DNA from: an uncultured Alphaproteobacteria bacterium
GTDB taxonomy: Bacteria; Pseudomonadota; Alphaproteobacteria; SP197
Assembly (NCBI GenBank): GCA_958295695.1
Contig: OY282363.1
Coordinates: 496,001 to 560,000 of the forward strand
Reading direction: 5' to 3'
DNA: 64,000 nt
Shown: one piece after another, positions 44,046 to 52,916 of the stretch
How positions within the stretch are numbered: the stretch's first letter is position 1
Layout of the letters: the number at the start of each line of letters is the position of its first letter
Notes under the pieces: generated by a model
Database searches by the model: none
What the model saw: the letters and a program-made list of their open reading frames with translations, nothing else
What the model was told of the DNA's origin: nothing
Made by a program: the position numbers and the translations under genes

Positions 44046-47000
44046 CTCCCCTCGAAAACCGCCTCGTCCTGCACCGCTTCCTGTGCCGGGAGTTCGGCTA
44101 CGACGACCTCGCCGCCATGCTCGACCGGTTGCGGGACGTTCCGGCCGGCTTCGTCGCCGGCGGGGAGAGCGAATACGCCCGCGCGCTCTACCTGAACCCG
44201 GACAGGGCCGGGATCGCCCCGGACCGCTTCGCCGACTACGACGCCGAGATCGCCAACCTCAGCCGGCGGCTGCGCATGGCGGGCGACCGCGGCCGGGGCT
44301 GGAAGCCGCACCAGTGGCTCGCCCTGCTGTTCGCCGAACACTACCTGCGCCGCTATTTCGAGGACCCCGAGGCGCTGCGCCGCGACCTGAACAAGGCGAA
44401 ACAGCGGGAGCGGCCGACCGCCTCGATGCCGGACTACACGGCGGCGGACCTGCGCACCGTCGCCGTGCAGTCCGCCACCGGCTCGGGCAAGACGCTGGTC
44501 ATGCACGCCCACATCCTGCAGTACCGGCGTCTGGCCGGCGCGGCGGGCCGGCGGCCCAACAACGTCATCCTGGTGACGCCGAACGAGCGGCTTTCGGCGC
44601 AGCACGAGCGCGAGTTTCGGGAGAGCAACCTGCCCGCCCGGCTGTTCTCCGCCGAGGCCGGGACGGACCTGCTGGGGCCCATCGAGATCGTCGACATCAA
44701 CAAGCTGGCCGAGAAGAAGGGCGTGAAGCGGGTCGCCGTGGGCGACTTCGGCGACGACAACCTCGTGCTGGTGGACGAAGGGCACCTCGGCGCGTCCGGC
44801 AAGGTCTGGCGGGCGCTGCGGGCGGAACTGGCGCGCGGCGGCTTCGCGTTCGAATACTCCGCCACCTTCAACCAGATCGCCGCCAGGGACGACGGCCTGC
44901 GCGACGCCTACGGCAAGTGCCTGCTGTTCGACTACCCCTACCGCGCCTTCCACGCCGACGGCTACGGCAAGGACTACGCCATCTCCAACCTGCCGCGAGG
45001 CGCCGAGGACGCGAACAGCGATATGTACCTGCTGGGCTGCCTGCTGAGCTTCTACCGGCAGTGCCGCATCTGGCGCGAAGGGCGCGCCGGCTGGACGGAC
45101 TTCAACGTCACCCGGCCGCTCTGGGTCTTCCTCGGCAAGACGGTGACGGGGAAGACCGCCGCGGACGAGGCCACCAAGTCGGACGTGGCGCGGATTCTCG
45201 ACTTCCTCGGCTGGGCGCTGGCCCATGGCGACGCCGTCCGCCCCATGATCGCGCGCCTGCTCGACGGCGAATCGGGATTGACCGACGACGCGGGCGCCGA
45301 CTTCTTCGCCGGCCGGTTCGACGACCTGAAGGGCGAAAGCGCCGACGCGCTCTACGACGACCTCCGCCGGACCCTGTTCCACGGGCCGGGACGGCTGCGC
45401 GTCCGCTACCTCACCCAGGGCGAAGGGGAGCTCCACCTGCGCACCGCCGACAACGCGCCCTTCGGCGTGGTCAACATCGGCGATTCGGCCGCGCTCCACG
45501 GATTGCTGACCGAAGCCGGCAACCCCGATCTCGCCGTCGAGCGGGAGGCCGGGTTCGCCCGGCGGCTGTTCGCCGACGTGGACCGGGCGGACTCGACGGT
45601 GAACGTCGTGATCGGCGCCCGCCGCTTCATCGCCGGCTGGAACTCGTGGCGGGTGAGCACCATGGGGCTGATGCATGTCGGCGTCGGCGAGGGGCCGGAG
45701 ATCGTCCAGATGTTCGGGCGCGGCGTGCGGCTGAAGGGCTGGAACATGAGCCTGAAGCGCCACCGCGAGAGCGGGGCCGAGCCTCCCGCCGACGGCGACC
45801 GGCTGGCGGAACTGGAGACCCTGCGCATCTTCGGGCTGCGCGCGAACTACATGCGGACCTTCCGGGACATGCTGGACACGGACGGGATCGCCGTGGAACG
45901 GGAGACCGTCAAGCTGCCCGTCACCTGGAACTTCGCCGGGAAGGACCTGAAGATCGTCCGGCTGAAACGGGATCTGAAGTATGAAACGTCCGATGACCGC
46001 CCCGTCCTGCCGGGACCCGGCGGCAAGGACAGCCCGACCGTCGAGATGGACCTCCATTCCCGCTTGCAGGCCGTCGATTCGGGCGACCGCGGGGACGGCC
46101 CGGCGGCGGACCGGGCTCCGGTCAAGCTGGAGCCGCGCCACATCGCCCTGTTCGACCGCGGGCGCATCCACGACGGGCTGCTCGCGCGCAAGCTGCGGGA
46201 GGGCTGGCACAACCTCTCCATCGGCCGCGCGGCCGTGGACGCGCTGCTGGACCGGGACGACTGGTACACGCTCCGCCTGCCGCCGGAACGGCTGGCGCCG
46301 AAGAGCTATGCGGACTTGCGGAAGCTGGAGGACATCGCCGTCGAACTGATCGCCGAATACGCGGCCCGGTTCTGGCGGACGCGGCGCGCGCGATGGGAGA
46401 TCGGCAACATCGAGACGAAGGCGCTCGACGAATGCGACGACAACAACATCCGCGAATACGCGCTGTCGGTCGACGCCAGGGAAACGCGACCGATCGGGGA
46501 CCTTCGAGCCCTCGTCTCGAACCTCCGGGAAGGCCCGCTCCGCCATCTGGGATTCGGCCTCCTCATGCGGAACGCCCACGCCTACAAGCCGTTGCTGTAT
46601 GCGACGACGACCGGAAAGGGCGAGGTCGCGGTCCAGCCCGCGCCCCTGAACGACGGCGAGAAGCAGGTCGTCGAGAAACTGGCCGATCTGGCCGGGGCGG
46701 GCGATCCCTGCCTGCGGGGCCGGGAACTGTTCCTGATCCGCAACCTCGGCCGGGGGCGCGGCGTGTCCTTCTTCGACGACCACGCCTACTATCCCGACTT
46801 CATCGTCTGGCTGGTGGACGGCGCGAGCCAGCACATCGTCTTCCTCGACCCGAAGGGACTGGTCCGGTTCGGTCCCGAGGAACGCGGGAAGGTGGGCCTG
46901 CACACCGGGATCGAGAAGATCGAGAAACGGGTGCGCGAGGAGGACCCGAGCTTGCGGCTGCACGCCTACGTCCTCTCCGTCACGGCCCCCGACAAGATCG

Positions 47001-47110
47001 GCGACGCGCCGAGGACGAAGGAGGAATGGGAAGAAGACGGCGTCTACTTCATGGAGGACGCCGACTGGCCGCGTCGGGTGCTGACGGATGTTCTCGGGCC
47101 GGCGCCGTAG
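44042..47110 (+). CDS. res: Type III-like restriction subunit (Res), SF2 helicase with C-terminal nuclease
   Basis: The 1022-residue protein has SF2 motor motifs: SATGSGKT (Walker A, 144-151), VTPNERL (Ia), LVDEGH (motif II, 243-248), FEYSATF (III) and IVQMFGRGVRLKG (VI, about 552-564). Near the C-terminus, YYPDFIVWLVDG and IVFLDPKG give a PD-(D)xK nuclease core. This is the domain order of type III Res proteins, which act with Mod to cut unmethylated DNA after ATP-dependent translocation. DEGH instead of DExH is normal in this subgroup. It is coupled to the AbiJ-like gene (ATGA). Its DNA is GC-rich throughout, unlike the AT-rich blocks of the two genes upstream. Confidence 0.88.
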   Translation: MTPLENRLVLHRFLCREFGYDDLAAMLDRLRDVPAGFVAGGESEYARALYLNPDRAGIAPDRFADYDAEIANLSRRLRMAGDRGRGWKPHQWLALLFAEHYLRRYFEDPEALRRDLNKAKQRERPTASMPDYTAADLRTVAVQSATGSGKTLVMHAHILQYRRLAGAAGRRPNNVILVTPNERLSAQHEREFRESNLPARLFSAEAGTDLLGPIEIVDINKLAEKKGVKRVAVGDFGDDNLVLVDEGHLGASGKVWRALRAELARGGFAFEYSATFNQIAARDDGLRDAYGKCLLFDYPYRAFHADGYGKDYAISNLPRGAEDANSDMYLLGCLLSFYRQCRIWREGRAGWTDFNVTRPLWVFLGKTVTGKTAADEATKSDVARILDFLGWALAHGDAVRPMIARLLDGESGLTDDAGADFFAGRFDDLKGESADALYDDLRRTLFHGPGRLRVRYLTQGEGELHLRTADNAPFGVVNIGDSAALHGLLTEAGNPDLAVEREAGFARRLFADVDRADSTVNVVIGARRFIAGWNSWRVSTMGLMHVGVGEGPEIVQMFGRGVRLKGWNMSLKRHRESGAEPPADGDRLAELETLRIFGLRANYMRTFRDMLDTDGIAVERETVKLPVTWNFAGKDLKIVRLKRDLKYETSDDRPVLPGPGGKDSPTVEMDLHSRLQAVDSGDRGDGPAADRAPVKLEPRHIALFDRGRIHDGLLARKLREGWHNLSIGRAAVDALLDRDDWYTLRLPPERLAPKSYADLRKLEDIAVELIAEYAARFWRTRRARWEIGNIETKALDECDDNNIREYALSVDARETRPIGDLRALVSNLREGPLRHLGFGLLMRNAHAYKPLLYATTTGKGEVAVQPAPLNDGEKQVVEKLADLAGAGDPCLRGRELFLIRNLGRGRGVSFFDDHAYYPDFIVWLVDGASQHIVFLDPKGLVRFGPEERGKVGLHTGIEKIEKRVREEDPSLRLHAYVLSVTAPDKIGDAPRTKEEWEEDGVYFMEDADWPRRVLTDVLGPAP

Positions 47111-47152
47111 CCGCCCTTGCGCGGCGCGCCGAGAGGCGCCAACAGTTTCGCC

Positions 47153-48064
47153 ATGGAGGGATTCGTCGCCAGGGGGGATATCTGCCCGTTCGCGGAGGTC
47201 CGCCGCATGTCGGAGCGGTCGGACGCCAAGGGGCTCGCGCAGCTCGGCTCGCACCTGGGCGCCATCGCCGCGCTCGGCGCCGCGGTCTGGCTGGCCGGGG
47301 ACCGCTGGTGGCTCGCGGTTCCCCTCCAGATGGCGCTCGGCGTCCCGATCGTCTTCCTGTTCTGCGGCGTCCACGAGGCCGCGCACCGCACGCCGTTCCG
47401 GACGGCGTGGCTCAACGAGGCCGTGGGCGTCGCGCTGGGGTTCGTCGTCTTCCTGCCGTTCCGGTGGTTCCGCCACTTCCATTTCGAGCACCACCGCCAG
47501 ACCCATGTCGAGGGGCGCGACCCGGAGCTCGCGGAGCCCAAGCCGGCGACGCGGGCCGCCTTCCTCTTCTACCTGACCGGGATCGGGTCCTTCTGGCTGT
47601 CCTCCTTCAAGACCCTGGCGCGCCACGCGGCGGGCCGCGTCGACGATCCCTTCATGCCCGGCGACGCGGGCGAGAAGGCCGCCTGCGCGCGCCAGGCGCG
47701 GCTCTACCTGGCGGGCTACGGCCTGATCGCCGCCGCCGCGGCCGGGGCGGGAAGCTGGGCGCCCGCGACCTACTGGATCGCGCCGATGGCGCTCTCGGCC
47801 TGGTCCCTGCGGCTCTACCTCCTGGCCGAGCACACGCTCCTGCCCCACGCGCCGGACATGCTGGAGAACACGCGGACCGTGAAGACCAACGCGCTCGTCC
47901 GCTGGCTCGCCTGGCGCATGCCCTACCACGTCGAGCACCACGTCTTCCCCTCCGTCCCCTTCCACGCCCTGCCCGCGGCCTTCGACAGGATCGCGCCGCG
48001 CCACGGCCACCTCGTCCCCGGCTACGGGGGCTTCTTCAGGGAGTACTGGGCGAGCGCGCGGTAG
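47153..48064 (+). CDS. Membrane fatty acid desaturase
   Basis: The 303-residue membrane protein has three histidine boxes: HEAAH (with HR after), HFEHH and HVEHH. They sit among about four to six hydrophobic helices (LGAIAALGAAVWLA, FLFCGV, YLTGIGSFWL and others). These boxes bind the di-iron centre of acyl-lipid desaturases and carotenoid hydroxylases. ATG 47153 gives a normal N-terminal lead to RSDAKGL; an ATG at 47207 with GGAGG upstream is also possible. It begins 42 bp after res but is not obviously part of the defence operon. Confidence 0.82.
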   Translation: MEGFVARGDICPFAEVRRMSERSDAKGLAQLGSHLGAIAALGAAVWLAGDRWWLAVPLQMALGVPIVFLFCGVHEAAHRTPFRTAWLNEAVGVALGFVVFLPFRWFRHFHFEHHRQTHVEGRDPELAEPKPATRAAFLFYLTGIGSFWLSSFKTLARHAAGRVDDPFMPGDAGEKAACARQARLYLAGYGLIAAAAAGAGSWAPATYWIAPMALSAWSLRLYLLAEHTLLPHAPDMLENTRTVKTNALVRWLAWRMPYHVEHHVFPSVPFHALPAAFDRIAPRHGHLVPGYGGFFREYWASAR

Positions 48065-48122
48065 GGACCGCCACCGCCCCGGACGGGACGCCGGAGCGGA
48101 CAACGACGATCGGGAGGAGGCC

Positions 48123-49628
48123 ATGACGTTCCGGGTGCTGACCGGGCAGTTCATGCACGAGACCAACACGTTCGCGGCGGTCAAGACCGATATCGCGGCC
48201 TTCGGGCGCATGATCCGCCATCGGGGCGCCGACGAGATCGAGGCCCATCTGGCCGGGACCAACACGGAGATGGCGGGATACATCGACGCGGCCGCCGAGC
48301 ACGGCTGGGAGCCGGTCCACACGGTGGCCGCCGTCGCCAACCCGCTGGGGCCGGTGACGGACGAGGCCTTCGAGCACTTCTCGGGCCTCATCCTCGACGG
48401 CCTTGTCGAGAACGGGCCGGTCGACGGGATCGCGCTCGCGCTCCACGGCGCCATGGTGACGGAAAGCCACGAGGACGCGGAGACCGAGCTCCTGCGGCGC
48501 GTCCGCGCCGTCGCGGGGCCTGACACGCCGGTCTGCTGCACCCTGGACCTCCACGCCAACGTCGGCCCCGCCTTCGCCGGCATGGTCCAGATCGTCTGCA
48601 GCTATCTCACCTACCCCCATATCGACATGCGCGCGCGGGCCAGGAGGGCGGGCGACCTCCTGCAACGCGCCATGGCCGGCGAGATCCGGCCGCGGCTCGC
48701 CTACGCCCGCCGGCCCATGCTGCAAGGCGCCGACGGCGGCCGGACCGACGTGGAGCCCATGATCGGCCTCGGGAAGAAGGCCGACGCCTTCATGGCGGCC
48801 GATCCCCGGGTGCTCGACATCTCGATCAACGCCGGGTTCGGCCAGTCCGACATCCCCGATGTCGGGCCCAGCGCGATCGTCACCGGCGACGGCGACGACC
48901 CGTCGTTCCAGGCGATCGCCGAGGAGCTCATGGACGACATCTGGACGGCCCGCGACGTCGTCAACAACGTCTATCTCGGCGTCGGCGAGGCCGCCGCGAT
49001 CGCGCGCGACTTCAACTACAAGGACAAGCCCCTGGTGATCGCCGACTATGCCGACAACCCCGGCGCCGGGGCCTATGGCGACGCCACGAACCTGCTCGCG
49101 GCCATGCTGGACGCGGACCTCGACAACGCCTGCTTCGGCGCGCTCTACGACCCCGCCGCCGCGGCCGACCTCGCGGGCGCCGGCGTCGGCGCCCGCATGA
49201 CCGCGCCCCTGGGCGGCAAGACCGACCCCCGCTTCGGCGGCCCGCCGCTCCCGCTCACCGGCGACGTCGTCTCGGTCACCGACGGCGTCATGACCTTCGA
49301 CGGGCCGATGATGGCGGGCGTCACCAAGAGCTTCGGGCCCACGGCGGTGTTCCGGGTGAAGGGCGTCGAAATCCTGGTGGTCTCGAACCTCATGCAGATC
49401 ATCGACCTGCGGCAGTTCCTGGCCCACGGCATCGACCCGCGCGCCAGGAAGACGGTGGCGCTCAAGTCCATGCAGCACTTCCGCGCCGCCTACGAGCCGC
49501 TGGCCGAGCGCGTCGTCGTCTGCGATTCCGGCGGGCTCGCCACGCCCGACCTCACCCGCTTCGCCTACGCGAAGGTCCGGCGCCCGCTCCATCCCCTCGA
49601 TCCCGACGCGGCCTTCGCGGCTCCATGA
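48123..49628 (+). CDS. M81-family metallopeptidase (MlrC-like)
   Basis: The 501-residue protein shows FMHETNTFA (zinc ligand region), GIALALHGAMVTESHEDAETELL (HGAM, metal-binding), CCTLDLHANVG, LTYPHIDM and, after a linker, VIADYADNPGAGAYGDATNL. It matches MlrC, the enzyme of microcystin degradation, but most family members sit in unrelated clusters and probably hydrolyse other small peptides. A strong GGAGGAGG site precedes the ATG. The stop overlaps the ChaC-like gene (ATGA), and an amidase follows, giving a three-gene amide- and peptide-handling operon. Confidence 0.88.
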   Translation: MTFRVLTGQFMHETNTFAAVKTDIAAFGRMIRHRGADEIEAHLAGTNTEMAGYIDAAAEHGWEPVHTVAAVANPLGPVTDEAFEHFSGLILDGLVENGPVDGIALALHGAMVTESHEDAETELLRRVRAVAGPDTPVCCTLDLHANVGPAFAGMVQIVCSYLTYPHIDMRARARRAGDLLQRAMAGEIRPRLAYARRPMLQGADGGRTDVEPMIGLGKKADAFMAADPRVLDISINAGFGQSDIPDVGPSAIVTGDGDDPSFQAIAEELMDDIWTARDVVNNVYLGVGEAAAIARDFNYKDKPLVIADYADNPGAGAYGDATNLLAAMLDADLDNACFGALYDPAAAADLAGAGVGARMTAPLGGKTDPRFGGPPLPLTGDVVSVTDGVMTFDGPMMAGVTKSFGPTAVFRVKGVEILVVSNLMQIIDLRQFLAHGIDPRARKTVALKSMQHFRAAYEPLAERVVVCDSGGLATPDLTRFAYAKVRRPLHPLDPDAAFAAP

Positions 49629-50329
49629 GCGAACGGTTCGACCTGTCGCGGGAGGCGCTCGCCAGCGGCGAGCTCTCGCCCCACCTCCAGGCCGCGCACG
49701 CCGCCGGCCTGATCCGGCTGCTGCCCGACGACGAGCGCGAGGCCAACAGGCGCGCCACGCTGGCGGGCCACCCCGCGGGCGAGGACCTCCATGTCTTCGG
49801 CTTCGGCTCGCTGATGTGGAACCCGGCCTGCGACGTGGCCGAGTCCGTCCCGGCGCTCGTGCGCGGCTGGAGCCGGCGCTTCAACCTGTGGCTCCACCTG
49901 GGCCGCGGCACGGCGAAGTTTCCCGGCCTCTCCCTGGGCCTGGAGCCGGGCGGGTCCTGCCGCGGCCTGGCGCTCCGCATCGAGGCGGCCAAGATCGAAT
50001 CCGAGACCCGCCTGATATGGCGGCGCGAGATGCTCGCGGGCGCCTACATCCCGATCTGGGTCGGCGCCGACCTCGGCGGCCGGACCGCGCCGGCCATCAG
50101 CTTCGCCATCAATCCGGACTATTTCCGCTACGCCCGCCGCGTCCCGTTCGACGTCCAGGCCCGGCACATCGGCCGCGCGGAAGGCCCGCTCGGCCCCTGC
50201 ATCGAGTATCTCGAACGGACGGTCGAGACGCTGGAACGGGTCGGACGGCGCCGGGGGCCGATGCACGACCTGCTGAAGGCGGCGCGGGAGGAACGCCGGC
50301 GGCATCTCGCCGCCGCCGCGGCGCGGTGA
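49625..50329 (+). CDS. ChaC-like gamma-glutamylcyclotransferase
   Basis: The 234-residue protein has HVFGFGSLMWNPACDVAESVPALVRGWSRRFNL (nucleotide-like substrate loop YGSL equivalent FGSL), then RGLALRIEAA and WRREML. The arginine-rich W-R-R-E block may hold the catalytic glutamate seen in ChaC. This family cleaves glutathione or gamma-glutamyl peptides to 5-oxoproline. It lies between the M81 peptidase and the amidase, with 4-nt overlap to the former, suggesting shared regulation in peptide or glutathione turnover. An ATP-dependent oxoprolinase-type pair is at 24745-28517. Confidence 0.8.
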   Translation: MSERFDLSREALASGELSPHLQAAHAAGLIRLLPDDEREANRRATLAGHPAGEDLHVFGFGSLMWNPACDVAESVPALVRGWSRRFNLWLHLGRGTAKFPGLSLGLEPGGSCRGLALRIEAAKIESETRLIWRREMLAGAYIPIWVGADLGGRTAPAISFAINPDYFRYARRVPFDVQARHIGRAEGPLGPCIEYLERTVETLERVGRRRGPMHDLLKAAREERRRHLAAAAAR

Positions 50330-50352
50330 CCGGCGCGAAGGGAGACCGCCCC

Positions 50353-51999
50353 ATGCCGACGCGCTCGAAGACCCGGACGGTCGCCGCCGCCGACATCGCC
50401 GGAGCCGAGAAGGTCATGTCGGTCCGCTACAGCGAGGCCGAGCGGGAACAACTGGCGCGGACCGTCGCCAGGCAGCAGGCGCGCGACATGGCCCGCCGCG
50501 CCGTCGACCTGGGCAACGCGCTCAACCCGGCGACCCAGTTCGAACCCTGTCTGCCCGGGACGCCGCTGCCGGGGAAGGAGCGTTTCAGGCGGTCGCGCCC
50601 GACCGCCCGCGCTCTGCCCGCCCGCGACGCCGATATCGCGTTCGCCACCCTCGCCGACCTCTCGACCTGGGTGCGCCGCCGCCAGATCGCCAGCGTTCGG
50701 CTCACGGAACTCTACCTCGCGCGGCTGGAGGAGCACGACGCCAGGCTCCGCGCCGTCGTCACCCCGACCGGGGAGCGCGCGCTCCGGCAGGCCCGGCGCG
50801 CCGACCGGGAGCTCCGGCGCGGCGCGGCGCGCGGCCCGCTCCACGGCATCCCCTGGGGCGCCAAGGACCTGCTCGACACGAAGGGGATCGCCACCACATG
50901 GGGCGCCGGTCCCTATGCCGGCCGCGCGCCGTCCTCCGACGCGGCCGTCGTCCGCCTGCTGGACGAGGCCGGGGCGGTGCTGGTCGCCAAGCTGTCGCTG
51001 GGCGCGCTCGCCTACGGCGACGTGTGGCATCGCGCCAGGACGCGCAATCCGTGGAACCCGGACGAGGGCGCGTCGGGGTCGAGCGCCGGCTCGGCCGCGG
51101 CCGTCGCCGCGGGCTGCGTCGGCTTCGCCATCGGCTCGGAGACCCTGGGCTCGATCGTCAGCCCCGCCGGCCGCTGCGGCGTCGTGGGCCTGCGCCCCAC
51201 CTTCGGCCGCGTGCCGCGCACCGGCGCGATGGCGTTGTGCTGGTCGCTCGACAAGCTGGGGCCCCTGACCCGCGGCGCCGAGGACGCGGCGCTCGTCCTC
51301 CAGGCGCTCGACCGCTTCGATCCGGCCGATCCGGGTTCGCGCGACGTGCCGCTCGATTTCGACGCCCGCGCCGATGTCGCGGGCGCGGTCGTGGGCTACG
51401 ACCCGGCCTGGCTGCGCGCGCCGGGCGCCGCCCGCGCGGACCGCGACGCCCTGAAGGCGCTGGAGCGGCTCGGATGCCGCGCCAGGCGGGTCAGTCTGCC
51501 GGATCTGCCCTACGACTCGCTCGAGACCATCCTCTTCGCCGAGGCCGCGGCGGCCTTCGAGGACCTCACGCTGTCGGGCCGCGACCGGGATCTGCCCGAG
51601 CAACGCGATATCTCCTGGCCCAACGAGTTCCGCCAGGCGCGCCTGATCTCGGCCGTCGAGCTGGTTCAGGCCGACCGCCTGCGGCGCAAGGCCATGGAGG
51701 CGATGGCCGGCGCGATGGACGGGGTCGACGTGCTGCTCGCGCCCCGGGAGGGCAACCCGCTGCTCACCGTCACCAACTGCACGGGCCATCCCGCGATCGC
51801 CGTGCCGACCGGTTTCGCCTGGCGCGAGGCGGATGTCCCCGCGCCCGCGCCGGGGAAGACGGCGACGGCGAGATGGCTGCCCCACTGTTCCGTTCTGTGG
51901 GGAAGGCTCTATGATGACGGCCGTCTGGTCCGGCTCGCCATGGCGCTGGAGGCGGAGCTGGGCCTCGGCGTCTTGAGGCCGCCGGGCTTCGGGCCGTGA
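50353..51999 (+). CDS. Amidase signature-family amidase
   Basis: The 548-residue protein has the Ser-cisSer-Lys triad: lysine in GIPWGAKDLLDT, serines in GASGSSAGSAAAVAAG and in GSETLGSIVSPAGRCGVVGLRPTFGRV. These match the amidase signature of GatA-like and fatty-acid-amide hydrolases. The N-terminal 90 residues are helical and charged, and look like an extension. A GGGAG site precedes the ATG. It ends the M81-ChaC-amidase run, 12 bp before a GFA gene. Confidence 0.88.
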   Translation: MPTRSKTRTVAAADIAGAEKVMSVRYSEAEREQLARTVARQQARDMARRAVDLGNALNPATQFEPCLPGTPLPGKERFRRSRPTARALPARDADIAFATLADLSTWVRRRQIASVRLTELYLARLEEHDARLRAVVTPTGERALRQARRADRELRRGAARGPLHGIPWGAKDLLDTKGIATTWGAGPYAGRAPSSDAAVVRLLDEAGAVLVAKLSLGALAYGDVWHRARTRNPWNPDEGASGSSAGSAAAVAAGCVGFAIGSETLGSIVSPAGRCGVVGLRPTFGRVPRTGAMALCWSLDKLGPLTRGAEDAALVLQALDRFDPADPGSRDVPLDFDARADVAGAVVGYDPAWLRAPGAARADRDALKALERLGCRARRVSLPDLPYDSLETILFAEAAAAFEDLTLSGRDRDLPEQRDISWPNEFRQARLISAVELVQADRLRRKAMEAMAGAMDGVDVLLAPREGNPLLTVTNCTGHPAIAVPTGFAWREADVPAPAPGKTATARWLPHCSVLWGRLYDDGRLVRLAMALEAELGLGVLRPPGFGP

Positions 52000-52011
52000 G
52001 GGAGGGAACCG

Positions 52012-52431
52012 ATGGGCGACGACACGATCTCGGGGGGCTGCCAGTGCGGCGCGGTGCGCTACGAAATCTCGGGCCCGCTCGAGAACGTGGCGCACTGCCA
52101 CTGCTCCATGTGCCGCAAGCTGCACGGCGCGCTCTTCGCCAGCTTCGGCGACACGGATCGCGACCGCATGACGATCCGGGGCGAGGAGAACCTCGACAGC
52201 TACGAAAGCTCGCCGGGTCTCGCCCGCCGCTTCTGCCGCTTCTGCGGCGGCCAGATCGCGGTCGTCTTCGACCGGGCGCCGAACGGCATGGCGGTCGCCC
52301 TGGGCAGCCTCGATCCCGGCCAGTCGCCGGGTCACGACCCGGCGAGCGAACGCCACATCTTCTGGGAATCGAAGGTTCCCTGGTACGACCCCGCCGACGG
52401 CAAGGCGACGGCGACGGGGTATGGAGGGTGA
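52012..52431 (+). CDS. GFA-family (Mss4-like) zinc protein, copy 1
   Basis: The 139-residue protein has the full GFA zinc sites: GGCQCGAVRYE, HCHCSMCRK and RRFCRFCGGQ. It ends HIFWESKVPWYD. GFA proteins resemble glutathione-dependent formaldehyde-activating enzyme, but most are of unknown substrate. A GGAGGG site gives the ATG at 52012. It is followed after one base by a second GFA gene, so the pair arose by duplication and divergence. Confidence 0.87.
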   Translation: MGDDTISGGCQCGAVRYEISGPLENVAHCHCSMCRKLHGALFASFGDTDRDRMTIRGEENLDSYESSPGLARRFCRFCGGQIAVVFDRAPNGMAVALGSLDPGQSPGHDPASERHIFWESKVPWYDPADGKATATGYGG

Positions 52432-52432
52432 C

Positions 52433-52858
52433 ATGACGGCCGGTCCCGACTCCCCCCTGGCCGGCGGCTGCCTGTGCGGCGCGGTGCGCTACGAGCTGAC
52501 CGCCGAGCCCCACGACCTCTACCACTGCCACTGCTCGATCTGCCGCAAGTGCCAGGGCGCGCTCTACCCCACCTACGCCTCGGTGGCCCGCTCCGGCTTT
52601 CGCCTGCTCCAAGGCGCGGACGCGCTTTCGACCTACGCCTCGTCGGCCAGCCTGCGCCGGCGCTTCTGCAAGACCTGCGGCGCCCACGTCTATGGCGAGA
52701 CGGACGACGACCCCGATACGGTCGGCTTCTCGGTCGGCACGCTCGACGGCGGCGCCGACCCCGGCGGGCGGCAAGGCGTCGAGCGCCACATCTTCTGGGG
52801 GTCGCGCGCCGGCTGGTACGAACCGGCCGACGGCCTCCCCCGGCGCGACGAGTATTGA
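52433..52858 (+). CDS. GFA-family (Mss4-like) zinc protein, copy 2
   Basis: The 141-residue protein has GGCLCGAVRYEL, HCHCSICRKCQGALYPTY and RRFCKTCGAHVYG, with HIFWGSRAGWYE at the end. All zinc cysteines are present. Start 52433 is chosen because GGAGGG lies just upstream; an ATG four codons earlier overlaps the previous stop. It is about half identical by eye to copy 1 in the conserved blocks, and both keep the end motif HIFW. A decayed third GFA gene is at 33725-34161. Confidence 0.87.
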   Translation: MTAGPDSPLAGGCLCGAVRYELTAEPHDLYHCHCSICRKCQGALYPTYASVARSGFRLLQGADALSTYASSASLRRRFCKTCGAHVYGETDDDPDTVGFSVGTLDGGADPGGRQGVERHIFWGSRAGWYEPADGLPRRDEY

Positions 52859-52916
52859 GCGCCCCGGCGACCGCGGACCGTCCGATCGGCGGCGGGGCGC
52901 GTCGTGGAGGGTCGCC

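Noticed and set aside
47153-48064. The desaturase as a member of the defence operon
   Set aside because: It follows res by 42 bp, but its function is unrelated and a separate start signal is present; adjacency alone is not enough.
44006-48583. A 1525-residue open frame on the minus strand
   Set aside because: It lies antisense to res and its neighbours, which have full domain motifs. Its composition is that of a high-G+C shadow frame, rich in Arg, Gly, Val and Asp and without motifs.
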